NCBI GenBank assembly: GCA_900545215.1
Contig: UQXW01000016.1
Coordinates: 1-39,028 of the forward strand
Direction of reading: 5' to 3'
Length of the DNA stretch: 39,028 bases
Source of the DNA: an uncultured Bacteroidota bacterium
Lineage (GTDB): Bacteria > Bacteroidota > Bacteroidia > Bacteroidales > P3
A program made the translations under genes and the position numbers. Each line of letters starts with the position of its first letter. The stretch's first letter is position 1. The notes under the pieces were generated by a model, which ran no database searches, was not told the origin of the DNA, and saw only the letters and a program-made list of their open reading frames with translations. Of this stretch, positions 17,605-25,629 are shown piece by piece.

Positions 17605-18813
17605 TTATGGGGTGAATATTTCGTCCTCTATTTCCGCCCAAAGTGCGTTATATAGCATATCTCCTTGTAAATAATACCCTTTGAGTGTCAAATGCACTCT
17701 ATCTTTCTGCATCAATCCATTTCGTTCCCACTTTGCGGAAGAAGTTTTCGCTCCCATAATTGTGTACCAATCCCAAACGCCGCAGCCGGTTTGTCGTGCT
17801 GTTTCCATGATTATCCTTTCAGCTTCCTGCATTCTTTCATTTATTCTTTTCCTTTTGTACCAACAATCGGAAGGCGTTGTCAACAGTATAGGTATCGAGG
17901 GAAGTTCTTTCCTTATTCGTTCAATCAATCGGGTAAGGTTGCTTTGAAATGTTGCCAAACCACTTTGTTCGTAACAATCATTGGTTCCGAGGCTGATTAT
18001 CACCAAATCCAAACCGAGCGTTTTCAAAATTCCATCTCTGTCTATACCGAGATAGTGCAACGCCGTTGCGGAATTGACACCTACTGCGTTATAAACCACT
18101 CCTGCATCTCCATTATCGAAATAAAATCCATAAACATACAACGTGTCTTCCCGCTTTTTGTTCACTCTTATCGTTACCCTGTCCGTGTAACCGTCAAGGG
18201 AGAACAGCGTGTAACCGGACTCAGGAATGTATTTTTTGTTATACGTAATGCTGTTGCAGTCTGCAACTATTTCTTCACCCTCTGCCAAAGGCGAATGATA
18301 GATTCGGAAACGGTTAAAGTCGTATTTGACAGGGTTGCGGAAGTTTACATTTACCTGAATTTCAGCAAAGCTGTCTGTTGTGTAGATTGTATTGGCAAAT
18401 ATGCTTTGATGAGAAGCGGAAGCTAAGATGGAGTGATGCTTCCATTGCGAACCGTACGTTATCTTGTAACTATCCGGACACCCTTTCTTGTAGGGGCTTA
18501 CCATTCCCCTCGTTCCTTGCAAGCCGGGCATGAAAGTCTGAAAGTCTGCCCTGATTTTGCCACTGAAAAAGTCGGCTTGCAAATGCGAATCTCCTATATG
18601 AAGTATCCGAACCTGCCTTCTACCTGTTTTTATCAGTCCGGCAAATTTGCGATAAAAACCAATGAAGTCTTTTTTCGAGGTTCCGTAATATTCTATCTTA
18701 TTTGCATCATAGTTTATGAACGGATAACGCTCCACCTCCTTCACCTGTGAAAACGCTAATGTCGATAACAGGGAAAGATATATGCAAAGCAATAATCCGT
18801 AACGCCCATACAT
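17605..18813 (-). CDS. Exported SGNH/GDSL-family hydrolase
   Basis: A 402-residue protein with a signal peptide (about 1-22, ending TLAFS). SGNH blocks are clear: block I LHIGDSHLQ with nucleophile Ser76, block III SLGTNDCYEQ, and block V D371-R-V-H374-LT. Such enzymes hydrolyse esters, often removing acetyl groups from wall or surface glycans. The substrate here cannot be read. An inserted beta-rich segment (about 120-235) is longer than in minimal SGNH folds. Its ATG shares one base with the stop of the GldA-like gene (TGATG), so it is translated from the same mRNA. Confidence 0.85.
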   Translation of the reverse strand: MYGRYGLLLCIYLSLLSTLAFSQVKEVERYPFINYDANKIEYYGTSKKDFIGFYRKFAGLIKTGRRQVRILHIGDSHLQADFFSGKIRADFQTFMPGLQGTRGMVSPYKKGCPDSYKITYGSQWKHHSILASASHQSIFANTIYTTDSFAEIQVNVNFRNPVKYDFNRFRIYHSPLAEGEEIVADCNSITYNKKYIPESGYTLFSLDGYTDRVTIRVNKKREDTLYVYGFYFDNGDAGVVYNAVGVNSATALHYLGIDRDGILKTLGLDLVIISLGTNDCYEQSGLATFQSNLTRLIERIRKELPSIPILLTTPSDCWYKRKRINERMQEAERIIMETARQTGCGVWDWYTIMGAKTSSAKWERNGLMQKDRVHLTLKGYYLQGDMLYNALWAEIEDEIFTP

Positions 18814-19523
18814 CAGATGTTTGCCGTTATTTCACGGAACTTTTTCTCCAAACTGCCACCTTCTGCAAGGTGTTTCGTCTCATCGTCTGCCACAAGGCGC
18901 CCGTTGTTTATTATCACGACACGTGAACATACCGCCTCGACCTCCTGCATTATGTGAGTGGATAAAAGAACAGTCTTTGTCTTGCCGACCTGCTTTATGA
19001 GATTTCTGATTTCCACAAGTTGATTCGGGTCGAGACCCGTTGTGGGTTCATCGAGTATCAAAACCTCGGGATCGTGTATCAACGCCTGAGCGATACCTAC
19101 CCTTTGCTTGTAACCCTTACTCAAAGCCGCTATCTTTTTGTTCACCTCCTTGCTCAATCCCGTCAATTCTATAATCTCCTCTACTCTCTCGCGTCGCAAT
19201 TTCTTTTCAATGCGGTGGATACCTGCCACAAACAACAAAAACTCTCTCACATACATATCATAATAAAGAGGGTTTTGTTCCGGCAAATAGCCTATCGACC
19301 GTCTTACCTCCATGGGATTGTCGAAAATATCGTAACCGCAGACCTTCACATCGCCCGAAGTAGGGGGAATGAAGCACGTAAGGATTTTCATCATCGTGGA
19401 TTTGCCGGCACCGTTCGGTCCCAACAACCCCACAATCTCACCATCTTCAATCGAAAGGCTCACATCATTCAACGCCTTCTGCTTTCCATATACCTTCGTA
19501 AGGTTTTTCACTATGATTGACAT
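18813..19523 (-). CDS. gldA: GldA-like ABC transporter ATP-binding protein
   Basis: A 236-residue ABC ATPase. Walker A GPNGAGKST is at 35-43, the signature LSKGYKQRVG near 134, Walker B VLILDEPTTGLDP near 155-167, and the H-loop STH just after. The segments RRSIGYLPEQNPLYYDMYVREFL and DEPTTGLDPNQLVEIRNLI closely resemble GldA of Flavobacterium, the ATPase of the GldAFG exporter linked to gliding. Permease genes gldF/gldG are not in the window, and many non-gliding Bacteroidales keep this ATPase. It is shorter than GldA proper (about 300), lacking a C-terminal extension. The gene symbol is therefore tentative. Confidence 0.7.
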   Translation of the reverse strand: MSIIVKNLTKVYGKQKALNDVSLSIEDGEIVGLLGPNGAGKSTMMKILTCFIPPTSGDVKVCGYDIFDNPMEVRRSIGYLPEQNPLYYDMYVREFLLFVAGIHRIEKKLRRERVEEIIELTGLSKEVNKKIAALSKGYKQRVGIAQALIHDPEVLILDEPTTGLDPNQLVEIRNLIKQVGKTKTVLLSTHIMQEVEAVCSRVVIINNGRLVADDETKHLAEGGSLEKKFREITANI

Positions 19524-19735
19524 TCGATGCTGTATTTAAGGTTGCGAAGTTACTCAAAAAAAACGTACCATGCCGAACCACTGCTTGAAATTCCACTTTC
19601 CGAAAGTCGAAATCTCGCTTATCAAACAGCCTTTCCCCTACATGAAATAGGAACATTGAAATTTAGAAGATTAAGACATAGGAAAACATAACATCGTTCC
19701 GCTGCAATAAATCACCGTTTACCAAGAAAAATCTT

Positions 19736-19743
19736 TACCTTTG
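19736..19743 (+). promoter_or_regulatory. -7 promoter box for the LRR protein gene
   Basis: TACCTTTG fits TAnnTTTG 22 bases before the ATG at 19766. The 242-base gap between the divergent gldA-like and LRR genes otherwise shows no gene. Confidence 0.5.
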
Positions 19744-19765
19744 CACAGGCTATAACAACGAAGAC

Positions 19766-20782
19766 ATGAAAGAAGCAACGTTTATCATCAGCAACACGGA
19801 TTTCTCAGATTGGAGAATGGCAAATTCAAAGGTCGATAAGATTATTATCAGCGGAACTGCATCCTTCAAACAGGCAAAGGACTTCGCAAAAGCGTTTGAA
19901 TACAGCGATTATAGGGAAATCGTTCTCAATGATTTTTCGATAATCGATAAGATAGTTGAAGGGGACGAAATTTCGTTTGTTGATGATGTGGAAATAAAAA
20001 TAGAAATAGACATGTCGATTATTCCGGAGTTTTACAAGATATACTTGAACCATATCACTTACGGATTAAGCGAGTTTGTGGTCAAAAACGACTGGATTTT
20101 CTCCAAAGATGAGACGATATTGATACACCCTTTGCCCGTTTCCAAGCTCGTTGTTCCGGAAAATATAAAGCATATAGGAGCGGGAGCTTGTTGCGGCTAC
20201 GGAATGTTGACTCACTTACACTTGAATGAAGGTTTGGAAAGCATCGATAATTACGCTTTTGTAGATACCTGCATTATGGAATTGGAAATGCCGGATTCGG
20301 TTACCACCCTTGGCTGTCTGGCTTTTTGTGGTTGTGATAATTTGAAGAAGATAAAATTGTCGGAGAATTTGACGGAAATCCACCATGAATGTTTCTGTTA
20401 TGTGGATTTAGAATTTCAGAAATTCAACCTGCCTCCATCGATAAAGACGTTAGGTTATGAGTCTCTCCCCTCTTATATTGGTGAAATCACGATACCGGAA
20501 GGAATTGTGGAGATTGACGATTATATTGTGAATACGGTAAAATACGTTTCACTGCCTTCGACACTGAAAAAAATCGCTCCGGATTTCTATTATGATTATT
20601 ACGCGAGTAGTCCTCAACCTGCTCCTTTTGTTGAAGTGCATAAAGATAATCCCGTATTCTATTCCGATAACGGTAGCCTTTATTTCAGAGATAGCGGTAA
20701 ATGCGCCCTCGATGCCGAGTATAATGCAGAAGAATGGGACAAAATACAGCGATATTGTCCGTTTTCGCCCACAAACATGTGA
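19766..20782 (+). CDS. BspA-type leucine-rich repeat protein (LRR_5)
   Basis: A 338-residue protein without signal peptide. From about residue 128 it shows BspA/LRR_5-type repeats of about 23 residues with the pattern 'L.+I.L.e.l..I...aF..c': VVPENIKHIGAGACCGYG, LHLNEGLESIDNYAFVDT, LEMPDSVTTLGCLAFCGC, IKLSENLTEIHHECFCY, and ITIPEGIVEIDDY. The N-terminal 125 residues are unlike any domain I recognise. LRR_5 proteins act in binding, often as surface adhesins, but the lack of an export signal points to a cytoplasmic role here. It is monocistronic. Confidence 0.8.
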   Translation: MKEATFIISNTDFSDWRMANSKVDKIIISGTASFKQAKDFAKAFEYSDYREIVLNDFSIIDKIVEGDEISFVDDVEIKIEIDMSIIPEFYKIYLNHITYGLSEFVVKNDWIFSKDETILIHPLPVSKLVVPENIKHIGAGACCGYGMLTHLHLNEGLESIDNYAFVDTCIMELEMPDSVTTLGCLAFCGCDNLKKIKLSENLTEIHHECFCYVDLEFQKFNLPPSIKTLGYESLPSYIGEITIPEGIVEIDDYIVNTVKYVSLPSTLKKIAPDFYYDYYASSPQPAPFVEVHKDNPVFYSDNGSLYFRDSGKCALDAEYNAEEWDKIQRYCPFSPTNM

Positions 20783-21072
20783 AAAGCCAACGTAAGAATA
20801 TTACGGGTTAGCGAATATCCACTTCGGAGGCTTACTTTTTCAGCAACGCCATACAATCTTTCCGAGGAAAGCCCGTTTTATATCCTGCAAAGGAGAAACA
20901 GTAACAACCAAGGTTGTCTTACTGTCTGGCAAAAGTGTGATAGAGAACCTTTTAAACATAACATATTAAAAACAAAATCAATCAAGTTGGAAGCGAAATC
21001 GAGAAATCGGTTTCGCTTCTTTTATTCAGTCAATTTCTTATCTTTGCATCCGAAAACAAATCTACCGAACGC
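20783..21072. promoter_or_regulatory. Intergenic region with hairpin, terminator-like stem and promoter box
   Basis: Three elements are visible between the LRR and TPR genes. A bulged hairpin pairs CAGTAACAACC at 20899-20909 with 20912-20924. A terminator-like stem pairs GAAGCGAAA at 20990-20998 with TTTCGCTTC at 21011-21019 and is followed by TTTT. TATCTTTG at 21039-21046 fits the -7 box for the TPR gene starting 27 bases later. No ORF is convincing here. Confidence 0.5.
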
Positions 21073-22263
21073 ATGAACAAAAACAAGAAACGAATAAACT
21101 TTGCAATAGTTTCCATTGCCATAATCAATGTCTTACAATTTCTTCCGTTATCACAGCTTACTGCAAACCCTATTTCCGAACACTATATCTATACACGCAC
21201 TCAACCGACGCAACATATAACGAATGCGGCATTGCTCCGAGAGAATGAAACACTCTTGGAAAATAAAGAAAATGCAGACAGCACACTTGCAAAAGCCGTC
21301 AGACTGATAGAAAACAAAGAATACGTAGAAGCAGACCGACTGTTGCACCAAGCAATCGACAACGGAGCAGACGACATCCGCCTGCATTATGAATCGGCAT
21401 GGTGTCTTTACTGCATGAAAGACTACACGCAAGCAGCAGCAAAACTTGAAACACTCATCAAAAGACCGGATGCCACAGCCGAACTCTTTCAACTCCTCGG
21501 CAATTCCCTTGATATGGCAGGACGAAGAGGCGAAGCATACGATGCTTATCGCAAAGGCCTTGCCGCATTTCCATCTTCCGGCTGCCTATACCTCGAACTC
21601 GGTAATATGAAAACCGGCGAAGGCGATTATCGCAACGCCATTCTTCTGTATGAAGAAGGCATATCCCATCAATCGGACTTCGCTTCCAATTATTACAGAG
21701 CCGCACTTCTCTTTCTGAATTCCACCGAAGAGGTATGGGGCATGGCGTATGGAGAACTGTTCATGCTCTTGGAAAGGAACGATTCCGAACGATTGAAAGA
21801 TATGAGTAAGAGACTTCACGAAACATATCAGGCAAACATATCCTTCAAAAAAGGAGAAGATGCACGTATAGGCTTCGACACCGATGTAATAAGATATTCC
21901 GACTCTCCCGCACGTCCCAATCTCTATCCCGAAATCTACCGGGAACTAATGCAAAAAGCCTGCAAGGGAGAACGACACTGCGACTTGGCATCTCTTTACA
22001 GAATAAGAAAACGCTTTCACTCCGCTTTTGAACAAGAAGCCACCGCTTTTGAGAATGTCCTATCAGAATACCACAGCAAAATAATCTCCGCAGGACACTT
22101 CGAAGCCTACACCTATTGGCTTCTCGGCTATGGCAATACAGCACAAGCCGCCACATGGATAAAAGAAAACAAAGCAAAATGGACAGCTTTCTTACAATGG
22201 TATGACCAAAACCCTATCGAAATAATACCACAAAACGTTTTTACACGCCGCAATATGGAATAA
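21073..22263 (+). CDS. Exported tetratricopeptide-repeat protein
   Basis: A 396-residue protein with an N-terminal hydrophobic export signal (about 10-31, IVSIAIINVLQFLPL..). TPR-type helical repeats run over about 75-235, with typical A-W-x-L-Y / A-G-R-x-G-E-A-Y patterns: ADRLLHQAIDNGA, YTQAAAKLETLIKRP, GRRGEAYDAYRKGL, GDYRNAILLYEEGI. The C-terminal 150 residues are helical without a recognised domain. TPRs bind partner proteins; no partner can be named. It is flanked by its own promoter box and a terminator and is the last intact chromosomal gene before the mobile element. Confidence 0.8.
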   Translation: MNKNKKRINFAIVSIAIINVLQFLPLSQLTANPISEHYIYTRTQPTQHITNAALLRENETLLENKENADSTLAKAVRLIENKEYVEADRLLHQAIDNGADDIRLHYESAWCLYCMKDYTQAAAKLETLIKRPDATAELFQLLGNSLDMAGRRGEAYDAYRKGLAAFPSSGCLYLELGNMKTGEGDYRNAILLYEEGISHQSDFASNYYRAALLFLNSTEEVWGMAYGELFMLLERNDSERLKDMSKRLHETYQANISFKKGEDARIGFDTDVIRYSDSPARPNLYPEIYRELMQKACKGERHCDLASLYRIRKRFHSAFEQEATAFENVLSEYHSKIISAGHFEAYTYWLLGYGNTAQAATWIKENKAKWTAFLQWYDQNPIEIIPQNVFTRRNME

Positions 22264-22337
22264 GCGAAAAGAAGAGCTTTTTTGTAGAGTGTGAGGATTA
22301 AGCCCATTTATAGCGAAAAAAATTTGGTGGGTACGGA

Positions 22338-22365
22338 AAGAGGAGATTTTCTCCTCTTATTTTTT
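22338..22365 (+). terminator. Rho-independent terminator after the TPR gene
   Basis: AAGAGGAGA (22338-22346) pairs perfectly with TCTCCTCTT (22350-22358) around a three-base loop, followed by ATTTTTT. Confidence 0.85.
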
Positions 22366-22375
22366 GGTTTAAGGC

Positions 22376-22800
22376 TCAGTAAGTGAAATCGTTGAATATA
22401 AGCATGACATCCTCTGCTTTATACCTCGTTGCGAGATGTTCTGCGTATGGGATAATTTGCTTTCTTCTTTCTTCATTTAATTCAATAGTGAAGCGTATGA
22501 CCAGATTTCTTGCTTGTTTTTACCTCCTTTTTAACCCCATTTTTCCTATTTCTCAGTGAACACTTTCCCTCGATTGATAGGGTTTTATTGTTCGCTTCAA
22601 CTTCAAAATCCCATAAATCGCTACCTTATTCTCTCGCAAGAAGTACCTCTTTATTCTTCGACCTCCAAGTTGTGTAATACCATCTTTATGCTCTTCTACC
22701 CATTCTTTTTCTTGTGGGTAAACTTTTACTTCGTTCCTACCCTTATACTCATTGCCTTGTTTTTTCGTACCTTTCTCTTCGGGCAAATGCAAGAGAAAGG
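22376..22800 (-). pseudogene. Frameshifted minus-strand gene at the left edge of the element
   Basis: Protein-like stretches lie in successive frames on the minus strand and appear to be pieces of one gene. Piece 1, ending at the TGA 22553, contains KVYPQEKEWVEEHKDGI and later RIKRYFLRENKVAIYGI. Piece 2, in another frame across 22552-22470, reads RKNGVKKEVKTSKKSG. Piece 3, open 22519-22376, reads RFTIELNEERRKQIIPYAEH and ends IFNDFTY. None has a convincing ATG start. Charged, coding-like composition and end-to-end order argue for a decayed gene with at least two frameshifts. I do not recognise the family. The 5' limit is approximate. Confidence 0.35.
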
Positions 22801-23056
22801 TGGATTTGTGTAGATTGAGGGTAAGTGGTTGGGAATATGAGAGAAACACGGATTGTTGCTGTAAACTGCTTCGGCAGGAAAAGTGCAGGAAATGTGGATT
22901 TGTGCAGAAGATGCGTTACCAAATCGTTATCCAAATACAATCAGACAACGATAGGTAACAGAAAGCAATAAACACAATGATAACGCCATCTGTTATTACG
23001 GTGTTTATTCACTGAATCACAATGTTTTGCATAACTGAAAACGCTTCAAAACTGGG
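22801..23056. repeat. Left non-coding end of the element with inverted and direct repeats
   Basis: AATAAACAC at 22967-22975 is perfectly inverted as GTGTTTATT at 23001-23009. GTGGATTTGTG occurs directly repeated at 22800-22810 and 22894-22904, and CACAATG at 22973-22979 and 23018-23024. Such repeats just before an integrase are where recombinase arm or core sites are usually found, but no att core could be proved. No gene is seen here. Confidence 0.4.
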
Positions 23057-23064
23057 TAACTTTG
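23057..23064 (+). promoter_or_regulatory. -7 promoter box for the integrase genes
   Basis: TAACTTTG fits TAnnTTTG 19 bases before the first integrase ATG at 23083. The -33 element is not clear. Confidence 0.45.
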
Positions 23065-23082
23065 CCCATAAAATAGAAGCGT

Positions 23083-24373
23083 ATGCAGAAAGACCAAATG
23101 AAGGTGTTGCTCTACCTCAAAAAGAGCGGTTTGGATAAATCGGGACAAGCTCCAATTATGGGGCGAATAACCTACCATCGAACGATGGCTCAGTTTAGCA
23201 GTAAACTCTCTTGTAATCCTAAGTTGTGGAATACTCGAGAGAGCCGACTAAACGGTAAGAGTCGTGAAGCAGTGGCTACCAATGCGAAGTTGGAGCAGTT
23301 GCTCCTCTCTGTACAGAGAGCATATAAAACCCTATATGATAGAGGAGTTGAGTTCTCTGCCAAAGAGATCAAGGAGCAGTTTCAAGGCTCAATGCAGGGG
23401 CGAACTACGTTCTTACAGAGATACGACCAAATGGTGGGAGAAGAGAAGAAACTTGTCGGTGTGGAGATTACGAGACGTTGGCATTCGGTCTACTATGCAA
23501 TCAAGAAGCATCTACAAGTCTTTATCCAAGAGCGATACCACACAAACGACATTACTTTTGGGCAATTAACCGAGGACTTCTTGGAGGGCTTACATCAATA
23601 TAGTGTTGGTAGACATGGTCATTCTCAGAGTTACTATCGCAAGATGACTTTGGCTGTAGAAGGTATGCCGTTTGGCTTTCCGTGAAGGGCTTATTGACCG
23701 CCCCCTCTTTGATCTTGTCAAAGTAGACCGAGGAGAGAGCAAACTACCGAGAGCGTTGGATAGGTCTTCTTTGGAGAAGATTTTGAATGTCCAATTAGAA
23801 GATTACGAGGTAGAATTGTCTCTTGCTCGCAATCTGTTCCTCTTCACATGCTACACAGGAACAGCCTTCTGTGATATGATAAACCTGAGTAGAGAGCATC
23901 TTATTCAGGATGATGCAGGAGCAATGTGGCTGAAGTTTAGACGACAGAAGACTGATACCCTCTGTCGGGTAAAACTTCTTCCTCAAGCTATTGCATTGCT
24001 CGACACCTATCATTCGGATGAACGAGATAGATTGTTGCCAACAATCACTTATGAGACCTACCGATTTCTGCTCAAAGCCTTACAGCTGAAGGCTGGAATA
24101 TCTATTACCTTGACCGCACATGTCGGAAGGCACACCTTTGCCACCTTGATAACCTTAGAGAATGGAGTGCCGATTGAAACCGTGAGTAAAATGCTTGGGC
24201 ATAGCAAGATTGAGACTACTGAACGATATGCTCATGTAACACCGACGAAAGTATTCGAGGAGTTTGGTCGCTTTCTCTCTTTCACCGAAGATTTAACAGA
24301 CCGACTCCGGAGCTGTCCTTTGCGGTTTGGTCGCTTTCTCTCTTTCACCGAAGATTTAACCCTTAGCCTTTGA
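23083..24373 (+). pseudogene. Tyrosine recombinase (integrase 1), frameshifted
   Basis: Two consecutive frames form one integrase. The 5' part (23083-23685) carries the Arm-binding N-terminus (QMKVLLYLKKSGLDKSGQAPI) and the SAM-like core-binding domain, and ends prematurely in a TGA. The 3' part, open from about 23660, resumes with VCRLAFREGLIDRPLFD and holds the catalytic domain: HVGRHTF (His and Arg), LGHSKIETTERYAHV (His and nucleophile Tyr). The break lies near 23656-23663 and fits loss of two bases or gain of one. As in integrase 2, the first catalytic Arg is replaced (TGTAF) with an Arg 12 residues upstream. A 36-bp repeat extends the C-terminus. It is inactive unless programmed frameshifting occurs. 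Confidence 0.85.
24262..24360 (+). repeat. Perfect 36-bp direct repeat, 63-bp spacing, in integrase 1
   Basis: The 36 bases at 24262-24297 recur identically at 24325-24360. The 63-base offset is exactly 21 codons, so the C-terminal motif FGRFLSFTEDLT appears twice in frame. The intervening 27 bases include CTCCGGAG, an 8-bp palindrome. Confidence 0.95.
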
Positions 24374-24377
24374 GATT

Positions 24378-25559
24378 ATGCGTAGCACATTCAATATCCT
24401 ATTCTACATCAATCGTAGCAAACTGAAAACAGATGGCACTACGGCTATCCTTTGTCGTATTACGATAGACGGCTCAAAAGTGGTAATGTCCACAGGAGAA
24501 AGTATCTCCCCGCAAGATTGGAACGTGAAGCGACAAGAGACGAGTGACAAGAAACTGAATCAACGCTTGCAATCGTTTCGAGAGAAGATTGAGCAGGGCT
24601 ATAATACATTGCTCTTGCAATTTGGTTCAGTGAGTGCCGAGTTGCTTAAGAACCATCTTCAAGGAGTTGGATCAAATCCAACCACGCTACTTGCTCTTAG
24701 CCGAGAGGAATTGTCTATAGTTCAATCTACAAGAGCATTAAACACCTACCAAAGTTGCCGTTGCTATCATAGGCAGCTGGAATTATTTGTGGAGAGTAAG
24801 GGAGAAGAAGATATTCCTATTACGACCCTTACCATGGAGTTTTTCGATGATTATCGTATCCATCTCAAGCGAAAAGGCTATGCCTTATCGACAACAAAAC
24901 AAACTCTCTTTTGGCTAAGTCGTCTGATGTATAGGGCAGTTAGTCAGCAAACCATTCGCTACAATCCTTTTGAGGATGCTAAGTATGAGCGAGTAGAGCG
25001 AAAGATCCGCTGTTTGGGTAAGATGGATGTTGCTCGCATTTTGGCTATGCCCCTTCAAAACAAGGAAGCGGAGTTTGTGCGGAGGATATTCCTTTTCTCT
25101 GTATTCACAGGTTTGGCTTTTGCTGATGTGAGCAAATTGCGGTACTGCGATATTGAGACAAACAGTGCTGGGGTACGCTATATTCGTCAGTACAGAAAGA
25201 AAACCTATGTAGAGAGCATTACGCCACTGCATCCGATCGCAGAGCAGATACTCTCACTATTCCCATCAAAAGACAAGAAAGAAGACAATCCGATTTTTGA
25301 GACATCACTCAGCCGAATACAGATAGGGACACATCTCAAGGCGATTGGTTTGGCTTGTGGTATTCGGCAACCACTTTCATTTCATGTTGGTCGCCATTCA
25401 TTCGGTACTCTGATATTGGAAGCAGGAGTGCCAATTGAGAGCATCGCCAAGATGATGGGGCATGCCTCCATTGCCAGCACGCAAATCTACGCTCAAATCA
25501 CGGACAGCAAGATTTCAAGAGATATGGATAGGCTGATAGAGAAAAGTGGGGAATATTAG
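24378..25559 (+). CDS. Tyrosine recombinase (integrase 2), intact
   Basis: A 393-residue site-specific recombinase with Bacteroidetes integrase architecture: Arm-DNA-binding domain (about 1-95), SAM-like core-binding domain (about 105-200), catalytic domain (210-385). Catalytic candidates are Lys273/274, His336 and Arg339 in SFHVGRHSF, His362 in MMGHASI and nucleophile Tyr371. The usual first Arg is Ala247 (FTGLAFAD), with Arg235 twelve residues upstream. The same offset is described for IntDOT, where Arg247 compensates for Ser259. It starts 4 bases after integrase 1 and is co-directional with it. It converges on the RloC-like gene, with a weak inverted repeat between them (TGAATTGGA 25571-25579, TCCAATTCA 25611-25619). 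Confidence 0.92.
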   Translation: MRSTFNILFYINRSKLKTDGTTAILCRITIDGSKVVMSTGESISPQDWNVKRQETSDKKLNQRLQSFREKIEQGYNTLLLQFGSVSAELLKNHLQGVGSNPTTLLALSREELSIVQSTRALNTYQSCRCYHRQLELFVESKGEEDIPITTLTMEFFDDYRIHLKRKGYALSTTKQTLFWLSRLMYRAVSQQTIRYNPFEDAKYERVERKIRCLGKMDVARILAMPLQNKEAEFVRRIFLFSVFTGLAFADVSKLRYCDIETNSAGVRYIRQYRKKTYVESITPLHPIAEQILSLFPSKDKKEDNPIFETSLSRIQIGTHLKAIGLACGIRQPLSFHVGRHSFGTLILEAGVPIESIAKMMGHASIASTQIYAQITDSKISRDMDRLIEKSGEY

Positions 25560-25629
25560 ATGGGAGTTATTGAATTGGAGACTTGTATCGTGTTGAACGA
25601 GAGATTGAATTCCAATTCATTATAGTTCC

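Noticed and set aside
22264..23082. tRNA gene serving as integration target
   Set aside because: No cloverleaf-like sequence was found here or at 37200-37546, although many Bacteroidales elements use tRNA 3' ends.
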